The translations under genes and the position numbers were made by a program. Shown in pieces: positions 34,395-46,079 of a stretch of DNA of 64,000 bases. Position 1 is the stretch's first letter. Every line of letters begins with the position of its first letter. This DNA comes from Escherichia sp. MOD1-EC7003 (lineage in GTDB: Bacteria > Pseudomonadota > Gammaproteobacteria > Enterobacterales > Enterobacteriaceae), in assembly GCF_002965065.1 (NCBI RefSeq), contig NZ_PTRE01000069.1:1-64000 (forward strand). Reading direction: 5' to 3'. A model generated the notes under the pieces. That model was given only the letters and a program-made list of their open reading frames with translations. It was not told where the DNA came from and searched no databases.

Positions 34395-34835
34395 TTACGG
34401 ATTCACAAACGTCGCTTTCACCCGCGACGAGCGTTTGAAATAGGGGACGATCAATGCGGTTGCCAACAAAGTAAACAGCAACTGGCGAACGGCTATGCCA
34501 TCTTCCACGGGTGAAAAAGCGAACGCTTTTACTGCCAGTAATACGGAAATAAGCAGCCAGATAATATAGTGTTTAGGAACACAACGCCGACGTTTAAAGA
34601 AAGCGATGGTCAACCACAATGTGTAATACCACATGGCGATAGCGGTTATAAAAGAAACGGCCCATAAGATTTGTGTTGTCAGTGCTTGTTCGCCGAGCGT
34701 TTGAAATGTTTGCTGAGAAGACAACGCAGTGGCATATAGCAACAGCGCCAGCGTCGTGCTCAACAGAGCGACTAAAAGCCAGGCCAACGGGCCAAGCAAC
34801 CAGCCTCCAATACGTTGTGGCGTTGTGGTGGTCAT
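34395..34835 (-). CDS. ydgK: DUF2569 inner-membrane protein YdgK
   Basis: The 146-residue protein has four hydrophobic segments (around residues 13-37, 55-77, 92-112 and 117-136) and belongs to the DUF2569 family. I take the ATG at 34835, which follows TGGAGAACCT; a longer frame with eight extra residues lacks such a site. It sits upstream of and co-oriented with rsxABCDGE and is listed in the same operon in K-12. Its function is unknown. Confidence 0.88.
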   Translation of the reverse strand: MTTTTPQRIGGWLLGPLAWLLVALLSTTLALLLYATALSSQQTFQTLGEQALTTQILWAVSFITAIAMWYYTLWLTIAFFKRRRCVPKHYIIWLLISVLLAVKAFAFSPVEDGIAVRQLLFTLLATALIVPYFKRSSRVKATFVNP

Positions 34836-34920
34836 AGGTTCTCCAGAATAGCGACGCAAACAGGCAAATCTAATTTTAGGGGCGTGATTATAAGGCTTTT
34901 ATAACCGATCGCTACTTTCT

Positions 34921-35136
34921 TTATTGGACATAGTGCCAGACGGACTTCGGTATCTGGCCGAGGTCAAACAAACGCCCGCCAGAAACCAGTTCTGCGCGGC
35001 GGTGATCGGCGGCACGATACATATTGAACAGTTCCTGATCGTCCGTCAGGGTGTAATTAAGATGGTCGTAGAGTTTTTCCAGACTTTCGAGTGAACTAAT
35101 TTTGCGAAATTTTAATAAGTAGTCCTGAACAGTCAT
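34921..35136 (-). CDS. cnu: Hha-family H-NS/StpA partner Cnu (YdgT)
   Basis: Cnu is a 71-residue paralogue of Hha that binds H-NS and StpA and modulates silencing of horizontally acquired genes. It was also found as a factor binding the oriC cnb site. The sequence [30 protein letters not shown] is the Hha fold, with charged residues later ([15 protein letters not shown]). It is a single gene upstream of ydgK with an 85-base gap. Confidence 0.96.
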   Translation of the reverse strand: MTVQDYLLKFRKISSLESLEKLYDHLNYTLTDDQELFNMYRAADHRRAELVSGGRLFDLGQIPKSVWHYVQ

Positions 35137-35407
35137 AAAAGGTCCATAAAATAATTAATACCAAAGGGGGAGGTATTATTAGTGATGGTAAAATCTCACC
35201 AAAAGTGAACGCTTGTGTTATTACAATAATAAGAATGCGCTGATGCCAAATATCCAGGGATGAAAACTGCTCTGAAAAGAATAACTCGATTTACTATCCC
35301 TGACAATCACCAACAGCATCGCACAAGATAATAAATTCCTGGTTTAATATCCGACAAGTAGAAACATGCACCCGGATGGGCGGCATGTTGCTCTACAAGC
35401 ACAGAGT
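35137..35407. other. Intergenic region cnu-blr
   Basis: This holds the cnu promoter region and the blr 3' end. AACATGC and GCATGTT (35363-35389) form an imperfect hairpin just past the blr stop on the minus strand, a possible blr terminator. I see nothing else. Confidence 0.5.
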
Positions 35408-35533
35408 TTACTTGTGTTGTATCGTAGCACTCTGTTCAGGGGGGTGGTAGTTGTCAATGTGACTCGCCACGCCAAGAAGAATGACTGAAACGGCAAGAAC
35501 GATCCAACCGGTTAATTCAATAAGACGATTCAT
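35408..35533 (-). CDS. blr: Small membrane protein Blr (beta-lactam resistance)
   Basis: A 41-codon ORF starts MNRLIELTGWIVLAVSVIL and ends SATIQHK. It matches the K-12 small protein Blr. One hydrophobic helix covers residues 8-25. Blr joins the divisome, and its loss raises sensitivity to beta-lactams and low osmolarity. The ATG lies at 35533 with TGTGGGCAG upstream. It is too short for usual ORF cut-offs but well supported by identity and context (between cnu and divergent ydgJ). Confidence 0.92.
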   Translation of the reverse strand: MNRLIELTGWIVLAVSVILLGVASHIDNYHPPEQSATIQHK

Positions 35534-35775
35534 TACTGCCCACATCTATGTTGATTGATCCATTAACTTCAGGGGGTAAATGTTACTTAGCAATAATAGC
35601 TCCAGCAAGATTTTTACTGAGGTTTTTGCGATATTTAGCTTTTGTTGTTGGAAAATTCGCTATTTTTTTGACTTAAGTTAAATAACTTCCCTTATGGTTG
35701 GCCGGTTATTAAATTGTTGAGCGAGGGTAAAGGATAGTGTCAAATAGCCATCATACTTCAATGAGAGGCAATGAC

Positions 35776-36816
35776 ATGAGCGACAACATCCGTGTTGGGT
35801 TGATTGGGTATGGTTATGCGAGCAAAACCTTCCATGCGCCCCTGATTGCGGGCACGCCCGGGCTGGAACTGGCGGTAATTTCCAGCAGTGATGAAGCAAA
35901 AGTAAAAGCCGGCTGGCCAACGGTTACGGTTGTCTCTGAGCCGAAACATCTGTTTAACGATCCCAGCATAGACCTGGTTGTCATTCCTACACCCAACGAT
36001 ACCCATTTTCCGTTAGCCAAAGCGGCGCTTGAGGCGGGTAAACATGTGGTCGTTGATAAACCTTTCACCGTGACACTGTCACAAGCGCGAGAGCTGGATG
36101 CGCTGGCAAAAAGCCTGGGGCGTGTGCTGTCTGTATTTCATAACCGTCGCTGGGATAGTGATTTCCTGACGCTAAAAGGTTTGCTCGCGGAAGGTGTGCT
36201 GGGTGAAGTCGCTTATTTTGAGTCTCATTTTGATCGCTTCCGTCCACAGGTGCGCGATCGCTGGCGTGAACAGGGCGGCCCTGGCAGCGGTATCTGGTAC
36301 GATTTAGCGCCGCATCTTCTTGATCAGGCCATTACGTTATTTGGTTTACCGGTCAGCATGACGGTGGATTTGGCACAGCTACGGCCCGGAGCGCAGTCGA
36401 CCGATTATTTCCACGCCATCTTGTCCTATCCGCAGCGGCGAGTCATTTTACACGGCACCATGTTGGCAGCAGCTGAGTCAGCACGCTATATCGTGCATGG
36501 TTCCCGAGGCAGTTATGTGAAATATGGCGTCGATCCACAGGAAGAACGTCTGAAAAATGGCGAGCGTCTGCCGCAGGAAGACTGGGGCTACGATATGCGT
36601 GATGGCGTACTTACCCGCGTGGACGGTGAGGAGTGTGTCGAAGAAACGCTGTTGACGGTGCCGGGGAATTATCCGGCTTACTATGCGGCTATTCGTGATG
36701 CGTTAAATGGTGATGGTGAAAATCCGGTTCCGGCAAGCCAGGCAATCCAGGTAATGGAGTTGATTGAACTGGGTATCGAATCTGCCAAACATCGCGCGAC
36801 GCTGTGTCTGGCGTAA
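35776..36816 (+). CDS. ydgJ: Gfo/Idh/MocA-family NAD(P)-dependent oxidoreductase YdgJ
   Basis: The 346-residue protein has an N-terminal Rossmann domain with VGLIGYGYASKTFHAPLI, the EAGKHVVVDKPFTVT motif that contains the catalytic Lys, and a C-terminal beta-sheet domain with the DLAPHLLDQA segment. The ATG at 35776 gives the family N-terminus MSDNIRVGLIGYG; an ATG 13 codons earlier is in frame but lacks similarity. The substrate is unknown. BIME repeats follow the gene. Confidence 0.94.
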   Translation: MSDNIRVGLIGYGYASKTFHAPLIAGTPGLELAVISSSDEAKVKAGWPTVTVVSEPKHLFNDPSIDLVVIPTPNDTHFPLAKAALEAGKHVVVDKPFTVTLSQARELDALAKSLGRVLSVFHNRRWDSDFLTLKGLLAEGVLGEVAYFESHFDRFRPQVRDRWREQGGPGSGIWYDLAPHLLDQAITLFGLPVSMTVDLAQLRPGAQSTDYFHAILSYPQRRVILHGTMLAAAESARYIVHGSRGSYVKYGVDPQEERLKNGERLPQEDWGYDMRDGVLTRVDGEECVEETLLTVPGNYPAYYAAIRDALNGDGENPVPASQAIQVMELIELGIESAKHRATLCLA

Positions 36817-36832
36817 ATACTGAAGAATTTAG

Positions 36833-36906
36833 GCCGGACAAAGCGCTTGCGCCGCATCCGGCGATAAGCTTAATGCCTGATACGACGCTTACGCGCCTTA
36901 TCAGGC
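36833..36906. repeat. REP/BIME element between ydgJ and add
   Basis: Two REP-like palindromes lie in tandem opposite orientation. GCCGGACAAAGCG with CGCCGCATCCGGC spans 36833-36862, and GCCTGATACGACGC with GCGCCTTATCAGGC spans 36875-36906. These are classical enterobacterial bacterial interspersed mosaic elements, placed between convergent genes. Confidence 0.9.
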
Positions 36907-36912
36907 ATGTTC

Positions 36913-37914
36913 TTATTTCGTGGCGACTTTTTCTCGCAGCGCGCGTTTTTCCTCTGCGCTGAGGAAAGCCATTTCCAGACCATTAATCTGTGCCTGGCGG
37001 ATTTGCTCGCGGGATAACCCGGCAGCCGGCGCGGCAACGGTATATTCGTGAATGATATCCACTCCCTGTACGCCAGGATCGTCAGTGTTAATACTGGCGC
37101 GAATGCCATGCTCCAGGAATGTTTTCAGCGGATGTGCGGCCAGATCCACCACGGTGCTGGTCTGAATATTGGAGGTCAGACAGGATTCAATACCAATTTG
37201 CTGCTCGGCGAGAAAATCCATCAGCGCCCGATCTTCAATGGCTTTTACGCCGTGTCCAATGCGCTCAGCCCCCAGTTCACGAATCGCCTGCCAGATGCTT
37301 TCCGGTCCGGCGGCTTCGCCTGCATGGACAGTAATATGCCAGCCAGCATCACGCGCGCGGTTGAAGTGAGAAAGGAACAGACTTCCGGGGAAACCACGTT
37401 CATCACCGGCTAAATCAAGCGCGGTAATCTGGTCACGGTGGGCTAAAAAGGCCTCCAGTTCTTGCTGACAGGCGGCTTCGCCGAAGGTCCGGCTCATAAT
37501 GCCGATAAGCTTCGCCTGCACACCAAAGGTGCGGCAACCTTCACGTACGCCAGCTATCACCGCGTCGACAACACCCGCGACTGGCAGCTGATGTGCCATT
37601 GCCATGTAGCCCGGTGAAAAACGCAACTCGACATAGTGCAGGCCGTTACGGGCAGCATCTTCAATGTTTTCAATTGCTACGCGGTGGCAGGCATCAAGAG
37701 AAGCGAGAACTTTAACGCCCCAGTCAAGTTTGGTCAGAAAACTCACCAGATCGGGTTCGTTGGCAATGACCTGAACGTGGGGGAGCAGTGTTTCCAGGGA
37801 TTGTGCAGGAAGCGGGATATTATACTGGCGGCCAAGTTCAAGAATGGTCTGAGGACGAATGTTGCCATCAAGGTGGCGATGGATATCAGTTAATGGCAGG
37901 GTGGTATCAATCAT
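36913..37914 (-). CDS. add: Adenosine deaminase
   Basis: Add deaminates adenosine and deoxyadenosine to inosine forms in purine salvage. The 333-residue TIM-barrel protein has zinc ligands in [10 protein letters not shown] (His12 and His14), a His in [10 protein letters not shown], and the late [11 protein letters not shown] with the Asp ligand and catalytic Asp. The catalytic Glu falls in VHAGEA. It is monocistronic and convergent with ydgJ across a BIME. Its function fits with the nearby purine regulators PurR and PunR. Confidence 0.97.
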   Translation of the reverse strand: MIDTTLPLTDIHRHLDGNIRPQTILELGRQYNIPLPAQSLETLLPHVQVIANEPDLVSFLTKLDWGVKVLASLDACHRVAIENIEDAARNGLHYVELRFSPGYMAMAHQLPVAGVVDAVIAGVREGCRTFGVQAKLIGIMSRTFGEAACQQELEAFLAHRDQITALDLAGDERGFPGSLFLSHFNRARDAGWHITVHAGEAAGPESIWQAIRELGAERIGHGVKAIEDRALMDFLAEQQIGIESCLTSNIQTSTVVDLAAHPLKTFLEHGIRASINTDDPGVQGVDIIHEYTVAAPAAGLSREQIRQAQINGLEMAFLSAEEKRALREKVATK

Positions 37915-38018
37915 GGTCGCACTCTTTTTCTGGATATAAAAGTGCGCACCATTATAAAAACAAATCAGGATAAAAATCCACGATTGCGCAACGTTTATTT
38001 TTCGTTGCGCAATTGAGG

Positions 38019-39191
38019 TTAACGAACAGCGCAGATGGCGTTAATTAATCCAGCAACACCTTTTTCCAGTTTCGAACGTGGGCAACCAGCATTGAGTCGG
38101 ACAAAACCACGACCTTCTTCGCCGTAGGTATACCCCGGCATGATCGCGACTTTTTCTTGCTCGATAAGTGCTTTTTGCAACATGTTGTCGTCAATATTCA
38201 ACGGACGCAGATCAAGCCAGGCCAGATAAGTGGATTGCGGGATCTGCCAGTTGAGTTCAGGGAACGCGGCGTTCATTTTATCTGCAATATACGTCAGGTT
38301 ATCTTTTAGATAGACGCGTAACGCATCCAGCCACGGTGCGCCTTGCTGATAGGCGGCGATATGGGCAGTTAACGCCAGTACCGAAGGGGAAGAAAGCCCA
38401 TCACGTCCTTTGAGTGCCGATAAATAGGCTTCACGGCTGGCGCAATTTTCTATAATCCCGTAAGCACCGGTCAGGGCGGGAATGTTGAAGCTTTTCGATC
38501 CCGACGTTAGCAACGCCCAGTCTCCGCGCGCCATATTACTCCAGGGAATATGCGGCTGCTCGCCCCAAACCATATCCATATGGATTTCATCGGAAATAAC
38601 CCGCACACCATGACGCTCGCACAGGTCAGCCATGATCTCCAGTTCATCGCACGTCCATACTTTGCCGGTAGGATTCTGTGGGCTACACAGGAGCATAATT
38701 TTACATTCTGGTTTCGCTAACTCGGCCTCCAGCTTGCCCATATCGCAAAACCAGCCGTCAGCCTGCTTCTCTAAAGCAACGGGCATTACTGTACGCTGAT
38801 TACCTTCAATGGCCTTGTAAAATGCGTCATAGGCGGGAGTGTGGATCACCACGCCTTCACCTGTTTCAGACCACTGACGAATCAGTTCTGAGACCATATA
38901 GATAACAGAAGGGCCATACACTACTGACTGAGGATCGATGGCGGTGTAATGCTGGGTGGAAAACCAGTGGGCAATAGCCGCGAGAAATTCATCGTTTTTC
39001 CAGCGGCTGTAGCCAAACACGCCGTGCATCAGGCGCTGGTTGAGCGCCTCGATAATGCAGGGGGCAGTGGTAAAATCCATGTCTGAAATCGTGAAGGGGA
39101 GCAGGTCAACAGTGCCGAAACGGTCAGCGACATAATCCCACTGCGTACACCATGTGCCATGACGATCCACGACCTTTGAAAAATCGAACAT
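38019..39191 (-). CDS. malY: PLP-dependent cystathionine beta-lyase / maltose regulon modulator MalY
   Basis: MalY is a fold-type I PLP enzyme with beta-C-S lyase activity that also binds MalT and keeps the maltose regulon off. The 390-residue protein has the PLP-lysine region [18 protein letters not shown] (Lys about 233), [10 protein letters not shown] and DEIHMDMV. It lies ten bases downstream of malX, so the two form the malXY operon repressed by MalI. Translation starts [12 protein letters not shown]. Confidence 0.97.
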   Translation of the reverse strand: MFDFSKVVDRHGTWCTQWDYVADRFGTVDLLPFTISDMDFTTAPCIIEALNQRLMHGVFGYSRWKNDEFLAAIAHWFSTQHYTAIDPQSVVYGPSVIYMVSELIRQWSETGEGVVIHTPAYDAFYKAIEGNQRTVMPVALEKQADGWFCDMGKLEAELAKPECKIMLLCSPQNPTGKVWTCDELEIMADLCERHGVRVISDEIHMDMVWGEQPHIPWSNMARGDWALLTSGSKSFNIPALTGAYGIIENCASREAYLSALKGRDGLSSPSVLALTAHIAAYQQGAPWLDALRVYLKDNLTYIADKMNAAFPELNWQIPQSTYLAWLDLRPLNIDDNMLQKALIEQEKVAIMPGYTYGEEGRGFVRLNAGCPRSKLEKGVAGLINAICAVR

Positions 39192-39200
39192 ATCTTATCC

Positions 39201-40815
<1,615 letters not shown>

Positions 40816-40816
40816 T

Positions 40817-40951
<135 letters not shown>

Positions 40952-40967
40952 GGAGTCGGTCATCTGT

Positions 40968-41996
<1,029 letters not shown>

Positions 41997-42063
41997 TCCT
42001 CTTTTTATCTGCTATACCGGGATAGCGTGTTCAACTCATTAATGTCCCTGCCCAGTAAGTGTC

Positions 42064-42077
42064 ATTGGTTAACCAAT
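42064..42077. promoter_or_regulatory. Perfect palindrome upstream of uidR, candidate UidR operator
   Basis: ATTGGTTAACCAAT is a perfect 14-base inverted repeat, 112 bases before uidR. The K-12 uidA promoter, as I remember it, contains TTGGTTAACTAA, a close match. This supports a UidR binding site for autoregulation. The assignment is inference. Confidence 0.5.
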
Positions 42078-42188
42078 TATTGGGTGAAAAGTTCATGAGT
42101 CGAGTGTGCCTTCGCACTATTCAACAGCAATGATAGGCGCTCACCTGACAACGCGGTAAACTCGTTATTCACTAACTATAATGGTTTA

Positions 42189-42779
42189 ATGATGGATAAC
42201 ATGCAGACTGAAGCACAACCGACACGGACCCGGATCCTCACTGCTGCCAGAGAGATTTTTTCAGGAAATGGATTTCACAGTGCCTCGATGAAAGCCATCT
42301 GTAAATCCTGTTCTATCAGTCCAGGGACGCTCTATCACCATTTCATCTCTAAAGAAGCCTTGATTCAGGCGATTATCTTACAGGACCAGGAGAGGGCGCT
42401 GGCCCGTTTCCGGGAACCGATTGAAGAGATTCATTTTGTTGACTATATGCTCGAGTCTATTGTCTCTCTCTCCCACGAAGCCTTTGGGCAACGGGCGCTG
42501 GTGGTCGAAATCATGGCAGAAGGGATGCGTAACCCACAGATCGCCGCCATGCTTAAAAATAAGCATCTGACAATCACCGAATTGGTTGCCCAGCGGATGC
42601 GTGATGCCCAGCAAAAAGGCGAGATAAGCCCAGACATTAACACGGCAATGACCTCACGTTTATTGCTGGATCTGACCTATGGTGTACTGGCCGATCTCGA
42701 CGTGGAAGAGCTGGCGCGTGAAGCGTCGTTTGTTCAGGGATTGCGCGCGATGATTGGCGGTATATTAACCGTATCATGA
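42189..42779 (+). CDS. uidR: TetR-family repressor of the beta-glucuronide operon UidR (GusR)
   Basis: The 196-residue repressor has a TetR helix-turn-helix around residues 34-55 (MKAICKSCSISPGTLYHHFISK) and a helical ligand domain. In K-12 it represses uidABC until beta-glucuronides bind. The reading frame is intact and full length, but the target operon has been deleted immediately downstream. A TATAAT-like sequence lies seven bases before the first ATG, so the true start may be a later Met (for example at 42201). Its present function is unclear. Confidence 0.93.
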   Translation: MMDNMQTEAQPTRTRILTAAREIFSGNGFHSASMKAICKSCSISPGTLYHHFISKEALIQAIILQDQERALARFREPIEEIHFVDYMLESIVSLSHEAFGQRALVVEIMAEGMRNPQIAAMLKNKHLTITELVAQRMRDAQQKGEISPDINTAMTSRLLLDLTYGVLADLDVEELAREASFVQGLRAMIGGILTVS

Positions 42780-42790
42780 TTCTCTCTTTC

Positions 42791-42817
42791 CGCGGGCTGG
42801 TGACAACTGTGCCCGCG
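42791..42817 (+). terminator. Terminator after uidR
   Basis: CGCGGGC pairs with GCCCGCG around a 13-base loop, 11 bases after the uidR stop, followed by TTTCAT. The same hairpin follows uidR in K-12 as I recall it. Confidence 0.7.
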
Positions 42818-42834
42818 TTTCATACCTTAATTTT

Positions 42835-43050
42835 CCTGTACAAAAAACAGTCTCTCGGTCAGAGAGTTCCCCCATAATATTCACCGTAGACATATGTCAT
42901 GAGGTTGTATCCTTCTCAAGATGCTAGAGCGAACTTGTGGCATCTTTCAACGCTGTTATTTCTTTCTTGCCGCCGGTAAAGGGCGATGGCAGGGGGCTGG
43001 GCGACCGCCTGAATTACTGGGATGTGAAAATGAGTATTCAGTATGACGGT
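42835..43050 (+). pseudogene. uidC: Deletion scar of uidA-uidB-uidC: uidA upstream sequence fused to uidC tail
   Basis: Bases up to about 42957 resemble the K-12 uidA upstream region (ATATTCACCGTAGAC, CATATGTCATGAG, TCAACGCTGTT). They switch abruptly to TTTCTTGCCGCCGGTAAAGG. From there one frame reads FFLAAGKGR, and after a one-base shift LGDRLNYWDVKMSIQYD. That is the C-terminal end of the outer-membrane protein UidC (GusC) as I recall it. The uidA, uidB and most of the uidC coding sequence, roughly 4.5 kb, is missing. The remnant is on the same strand as uidR, as expected. It cannot encode a working protein. Confidence 0.85.
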
Positions 43051-43052
43051 AT

Positions 43053-43090
43053 GCCAAAACGCCGGAGAATTTTCTCTCCGGCGTTTTGGC
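43053..43090. terminator. Bidirectional terminator between uid scar and ydgA
   Basis: GCCAAAACGCCGGAGA pairs with TCTCCGGCGTTTTGGC around a short loop. This near-perfect 16-base stem has A/T-rich flanks in both directions. It ends ydgA transcription and once ended the uid operon. Confidence 0.9.
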
Positions 43091-43096
43091 GGTGAA

Positions 43097-44605
43097 TTAC
43101 TGTTGCGGAATGGTCGGTACTGCTGGAACGGTAAGCGCTGGCATTGCAAACATGCCAACAAAATCTTCCAGTGGCATTTTCTGCCCGTTTAACGTTATCT
43201 GACCGTTAGCATATTGCAGGCTGGTAGTAATGGTATTGTCCTGCAAGGTAGTCAGACGGAACATCTGCCCCATTGCTGACGCACCTTCAACTTGCTGTTT
43301 CGCCAGTTTTTTCGCCTGCTCCTCCTGATAACCTTCCAGCTTCGCTACCTGAGTCATCAGCTCAGTTGCCATATCCACCGGGATGGTCAGTTTCGCATCC
43401 AGAGATTTAACCGAGTGGTCCACTTCCTGAGCCAGCGTTTGCGGCGCTTCTTTAGATGTTGCCGGATCTTTCAGGAACAGCGACAGATTCAGCGCACTTT
43501 CACCCTGACTGTTTTTCCAGCTTAGCGGCGCGATAGTAATCACTGGATCGCCTTTCAACATCAGCGGCAGGGCGCTAAAGAAGGCTTCTGTCACTTTATC
43601 CTGATAAAGTTCGGGATTGTTGGCAATTTCTGGCTGTGCCAGCAGCGCCTGAGTTTGCGCGTTATATTGCTGGCTAAACTGATGCCAGGCTTCGCCATCA
43701 ATCTGGCCGACTTTTAAAGTCAGTTTGCCGCTGCCCAGATCCTGATTCTGTACCTTCAGGCTATTTAGCGAGTAATCCAGTTGGCTATTGATCGTTTTAC
43801 CGTCATTCACAAGGTCTGATTTACCGCTGATTTCCATGCCTTCCAGCAGTGCCAGTTCTTTGCCTTCAACAGAAATAGCCATTTTTTCCAGCGACAGTTT
43901 TTGGTTGCCGATGCGCTCACCAAAACTTGCTAGTGTGCTGGAACCGTCGGTTTTCAGATTATTAAAGGTTAACTGCACTTTCTGGTTGTATTCGTTAACC
44001 GCGTCAACCCGACCACTTTGCGCCTCCCCGGAAAGGGAAATGGCTTTGCCGTCTCTGTCAGCATTTAACTGGAACTCGCCGCCGCTAAAGGCGACCTTTT
44101 CATCCTTTTGTTCGTAATTCAGTGGTTTGAGCGAAATATCGGAACTGGAATCACCGCTGTAACCAATGCGGGAGTTAATCTCAAAAGGCGTTTCACCTTT
44201 TGCCATATCAAACAGTGGTTTGCTTACTTCGTTATTGACCAGCGTGGTTTGAATTGATGCTATCGACGGGATCAGATTCAGTTTTTTAAGCTGGGCAAGC
44301 GGGAAGGGACCATGATCAACCGATTCGTTGAAGATGACGCTCTGACCGCTTTTAATCCACGGATTTTCTTTCCCGGCCATGGGTTTCACCAACAGTTGCA
44401 ACTGGCTGCTGAATACGCCGCGATGATAGTTTTGATAACTCACTTCCAGGTTGGATTCCGGCGCTGTTAGTTTGAGTTGCGCGTTCGCCTGCGCGACCAT
44501 GTCTTCGAGATGGGTTTCAATCTTCTTGCCTGTATACCATGCGCCGCCTGTCCAGACTACGCCTAGCGCAACAATGACGCCTACCGCGACCAGCGATTTA
44601 TTCAT
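43097..44605 (-). CDS. ydgA: DUF945 family protein YdgA
   Basis: The 502-residue protein has an N-terminal signal anchor (MNKSLVAVGVIVALGVVWTGGAWYTG, about residues 5-22) and a long beta-rich periplasmic region. It contains family phrases such as YHRGVFSSQLQL and LTLKVGQIDGEAWH. Close relatives are YihF and YifJ-type DUF945 proteins. The ydgA product has been reported to associate with the inner membrane. Its role is not known. It follows manA in the same orientation but is separated from it by about 100 bases. Confidence 0.92.
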   Translation of the reverse strand: MNKSLVAVGVIVALGVVWTGGAWYTGKKIETHLEDMVAQANAQLKLTAPESNLEVSYQNYHRGVFSSQLQLLVKPMAGKENPWIKSGQSVIFNESVDHGPFPLAQLKKLNLIPSIASIQTTLVNNEVSKPLFDMAKGETPFEINSRIGYSGDSSSDISLKPLNYEQKDEKVAFSGGEFQLNADRDGKAISLSGEAQSGRVDAVNEYNQKVQLTFNNLKTDGSSTLASFGERIGNQKLSLEKMAISVEGKELALLEGMEISGKSDLVNDGKTINSQLDYSLNSLKVQNQDLGSGKLTLKVGQIDGEAWHQFSQQYNAQTQALLAQPEIANNPELYQDKVTEAFFSALPLMLKGDPVITIAPLSWKNSQGESALNLSLFLKDPATSKEAPQTLAQEVDHSVKSLDAKLTIPVDMATELMTQVAKLEGYQEEQAKKLAKQQVEGASAMGQMFRLTTLQDNTITTSLQYANGQITLNGQKMPLEDFVGMFAMPALTVPAVPTIPQQ

Positions 44606-44705
44606 AATAATTATCCATAAAATGAAATCAGGCGGACTGGCCGCCTGAAGGTGTTATAAGCCTTTAATAAGCTTAGCAAGAGATGTTAATTTTTTCAGTA
44701 AGCTC

Positions 44706-45881
44706 TTACAGCTTGTTGTAAACACGGGCCAAACGTCCGTGGCCTTTGACGGTCACCGGTGACTCGTTGGCGGCAATAAACGCAGATTCACCCGGTTTAA
44801 GCTGTAAATGCTGAGAGCCTTTACACAGGGTCGCTTCGCCTTCAACGCAGAACAGAATGGCGGCGCTCTGCTGGCTGATGGGGGTTTCTTTATCACTAAG
44901 GTCATGCAGCGAGAAGGCAAAATCGTCCACCGGAATCGGGAAGTCCAGTTCTGCACCTTGTTTCACCGGCTGGGTCAACAACTGGTTAGCCGGTTTGGCT
45001 TCGAACTTCACGTTGGCAACCAGTTCCGGAATATCAATGTATTTAGGCGTCAGACCCGCACGCAGCACGTTATCGGAGTTCGCCATCACTTCCAGCGCCA
45101 CACCTTGCAGGTAAGCGTGCGGTGTTTCTGCGAACAGGAACATCGCTTCGCCAGGATTCAATTTCACCACATTCAGCAACAGCGGGGAGAACAGACCGCT
45201 GTCTTCCGGGTAAAATTCAGAAATTAAACGAATTGTTTGCCACGGTTCACCCTGCTGGCTGTCGAGCGCCGATTTTAAAATCGCCAGTGCGCGGGATTTT
45301 TCTTCACCCTGCATATTCAACAGGCTGGCGAACAGTTCGCTTAAACGTTCGGCATTAGGCTGTTGTAAAAAGTGATCAATCGCCGGATGTGCACCTGCGA
45401 CCAGCTGGAGCAGGGAGACAATCTCGGAAAACTCACGAAACGCGTTCATCGCGAGGAAAGGCGTCAGAGCAAAAACCAGCTCTGGCTTGTGGTTAGGATC
45501 TTTATAGTTACGCTCGGCGGCATCCATCGGAATACCTGCGGCATTTTCTTTGGCAAAACCGATTTCAGAATTGCGTTTGTTTGGATGAACCTGAATGGAG
45601 AGCGGCTGTGCTGCGCATAATACTTTGAACAGGAAAGGCAGTTCGCCAAAGCGTTTGGCAACGGCTTCTCCGAGCAGAGTCGATTTATCACTCTCAATCA
45701 CATCACGCAGTGAAACGATATCTCCGGCGGCATTCTGCACACGTGAACTGCTTTTCGGATGTGCGCCCATCCACAGCTCAGCCATCGGCTGACTGGACGA
45801 ATTTTCCATACCATAAAGTTCAGTCAACGCCGTTTTGCTGCCCCAGGCATAGTTTTGCACTGAGTTAATGAGTTTTTGCAT
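44706..45881 (-). CDS. manA: Mannose-6-phosphate isomerase
   Basis: ManA interconverts fructose-6-phosphate and mannose-6-phosphate for GDP-mannose synthesis and mannose use. The 391-residue type I enzyme has the zinc ligands in LSIQVHPNKRNSE (Gln and His) and DPNHKPELVFAL (Glu), and the later ETPHAYLQG (His) with the catalytic Arg in the MANSDNVLRAGLTPKYID motif. The start at 45881 gives MQKLINSVQNYAWGSK; 26 further upstream codons are open but lie in the promoter region. Confidence 0.97.
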   Translation of the reverse strand: MQKLINSVQNYAWGSKTALTELYGMENSSSQPMAELWMGAHPKSSSRVQNAAGDIVSLRDVIESDKSTLLGEAVAKRFGELPFLFKVLCAAQPLSIQVHPNKRNSEIGFAKENAAGIPMDAAERNYKDPNHKPELVFALTPFLAMNAFREFSEIVSLLQLVAGAHPAIDHFLQQPNAERLSELFASLLNMQGEEKSRALAILKSALDSQQGEPWQTIRLISEFYPEDSGLFSPLLLNVVKLNPGEAMFLFAETPHAYLQGVALEVMANSDNVLRAGLTPKYIDIPELVANVKFEAKPANQLLTQPVKQGAELDFPIPVDDFAFSLHDLSDKETPISQQSAAILFCVEGEATLCKGSQHLQLKPGESAFIAANESPVTVKGHGRLARVYNKL

Positions 45882-46079
45882 GATCAATCCCTGTTTAAAT
45901 GTGGAAATTAATCCCGCTATTAAAGCAAGAATCCAACGGGAAGTAACCTGGAGCCGCAAAAAGTCGTACTAGTCTCAGTTTTTGTTAAAAAAGTGTGTAG
46001 GATATTGTTACTCGCTTTTAACAGGGCAACGGAACACCCGCCCAGAACATAACCAAACCAGGCAGTAAGTGAGAGAACA

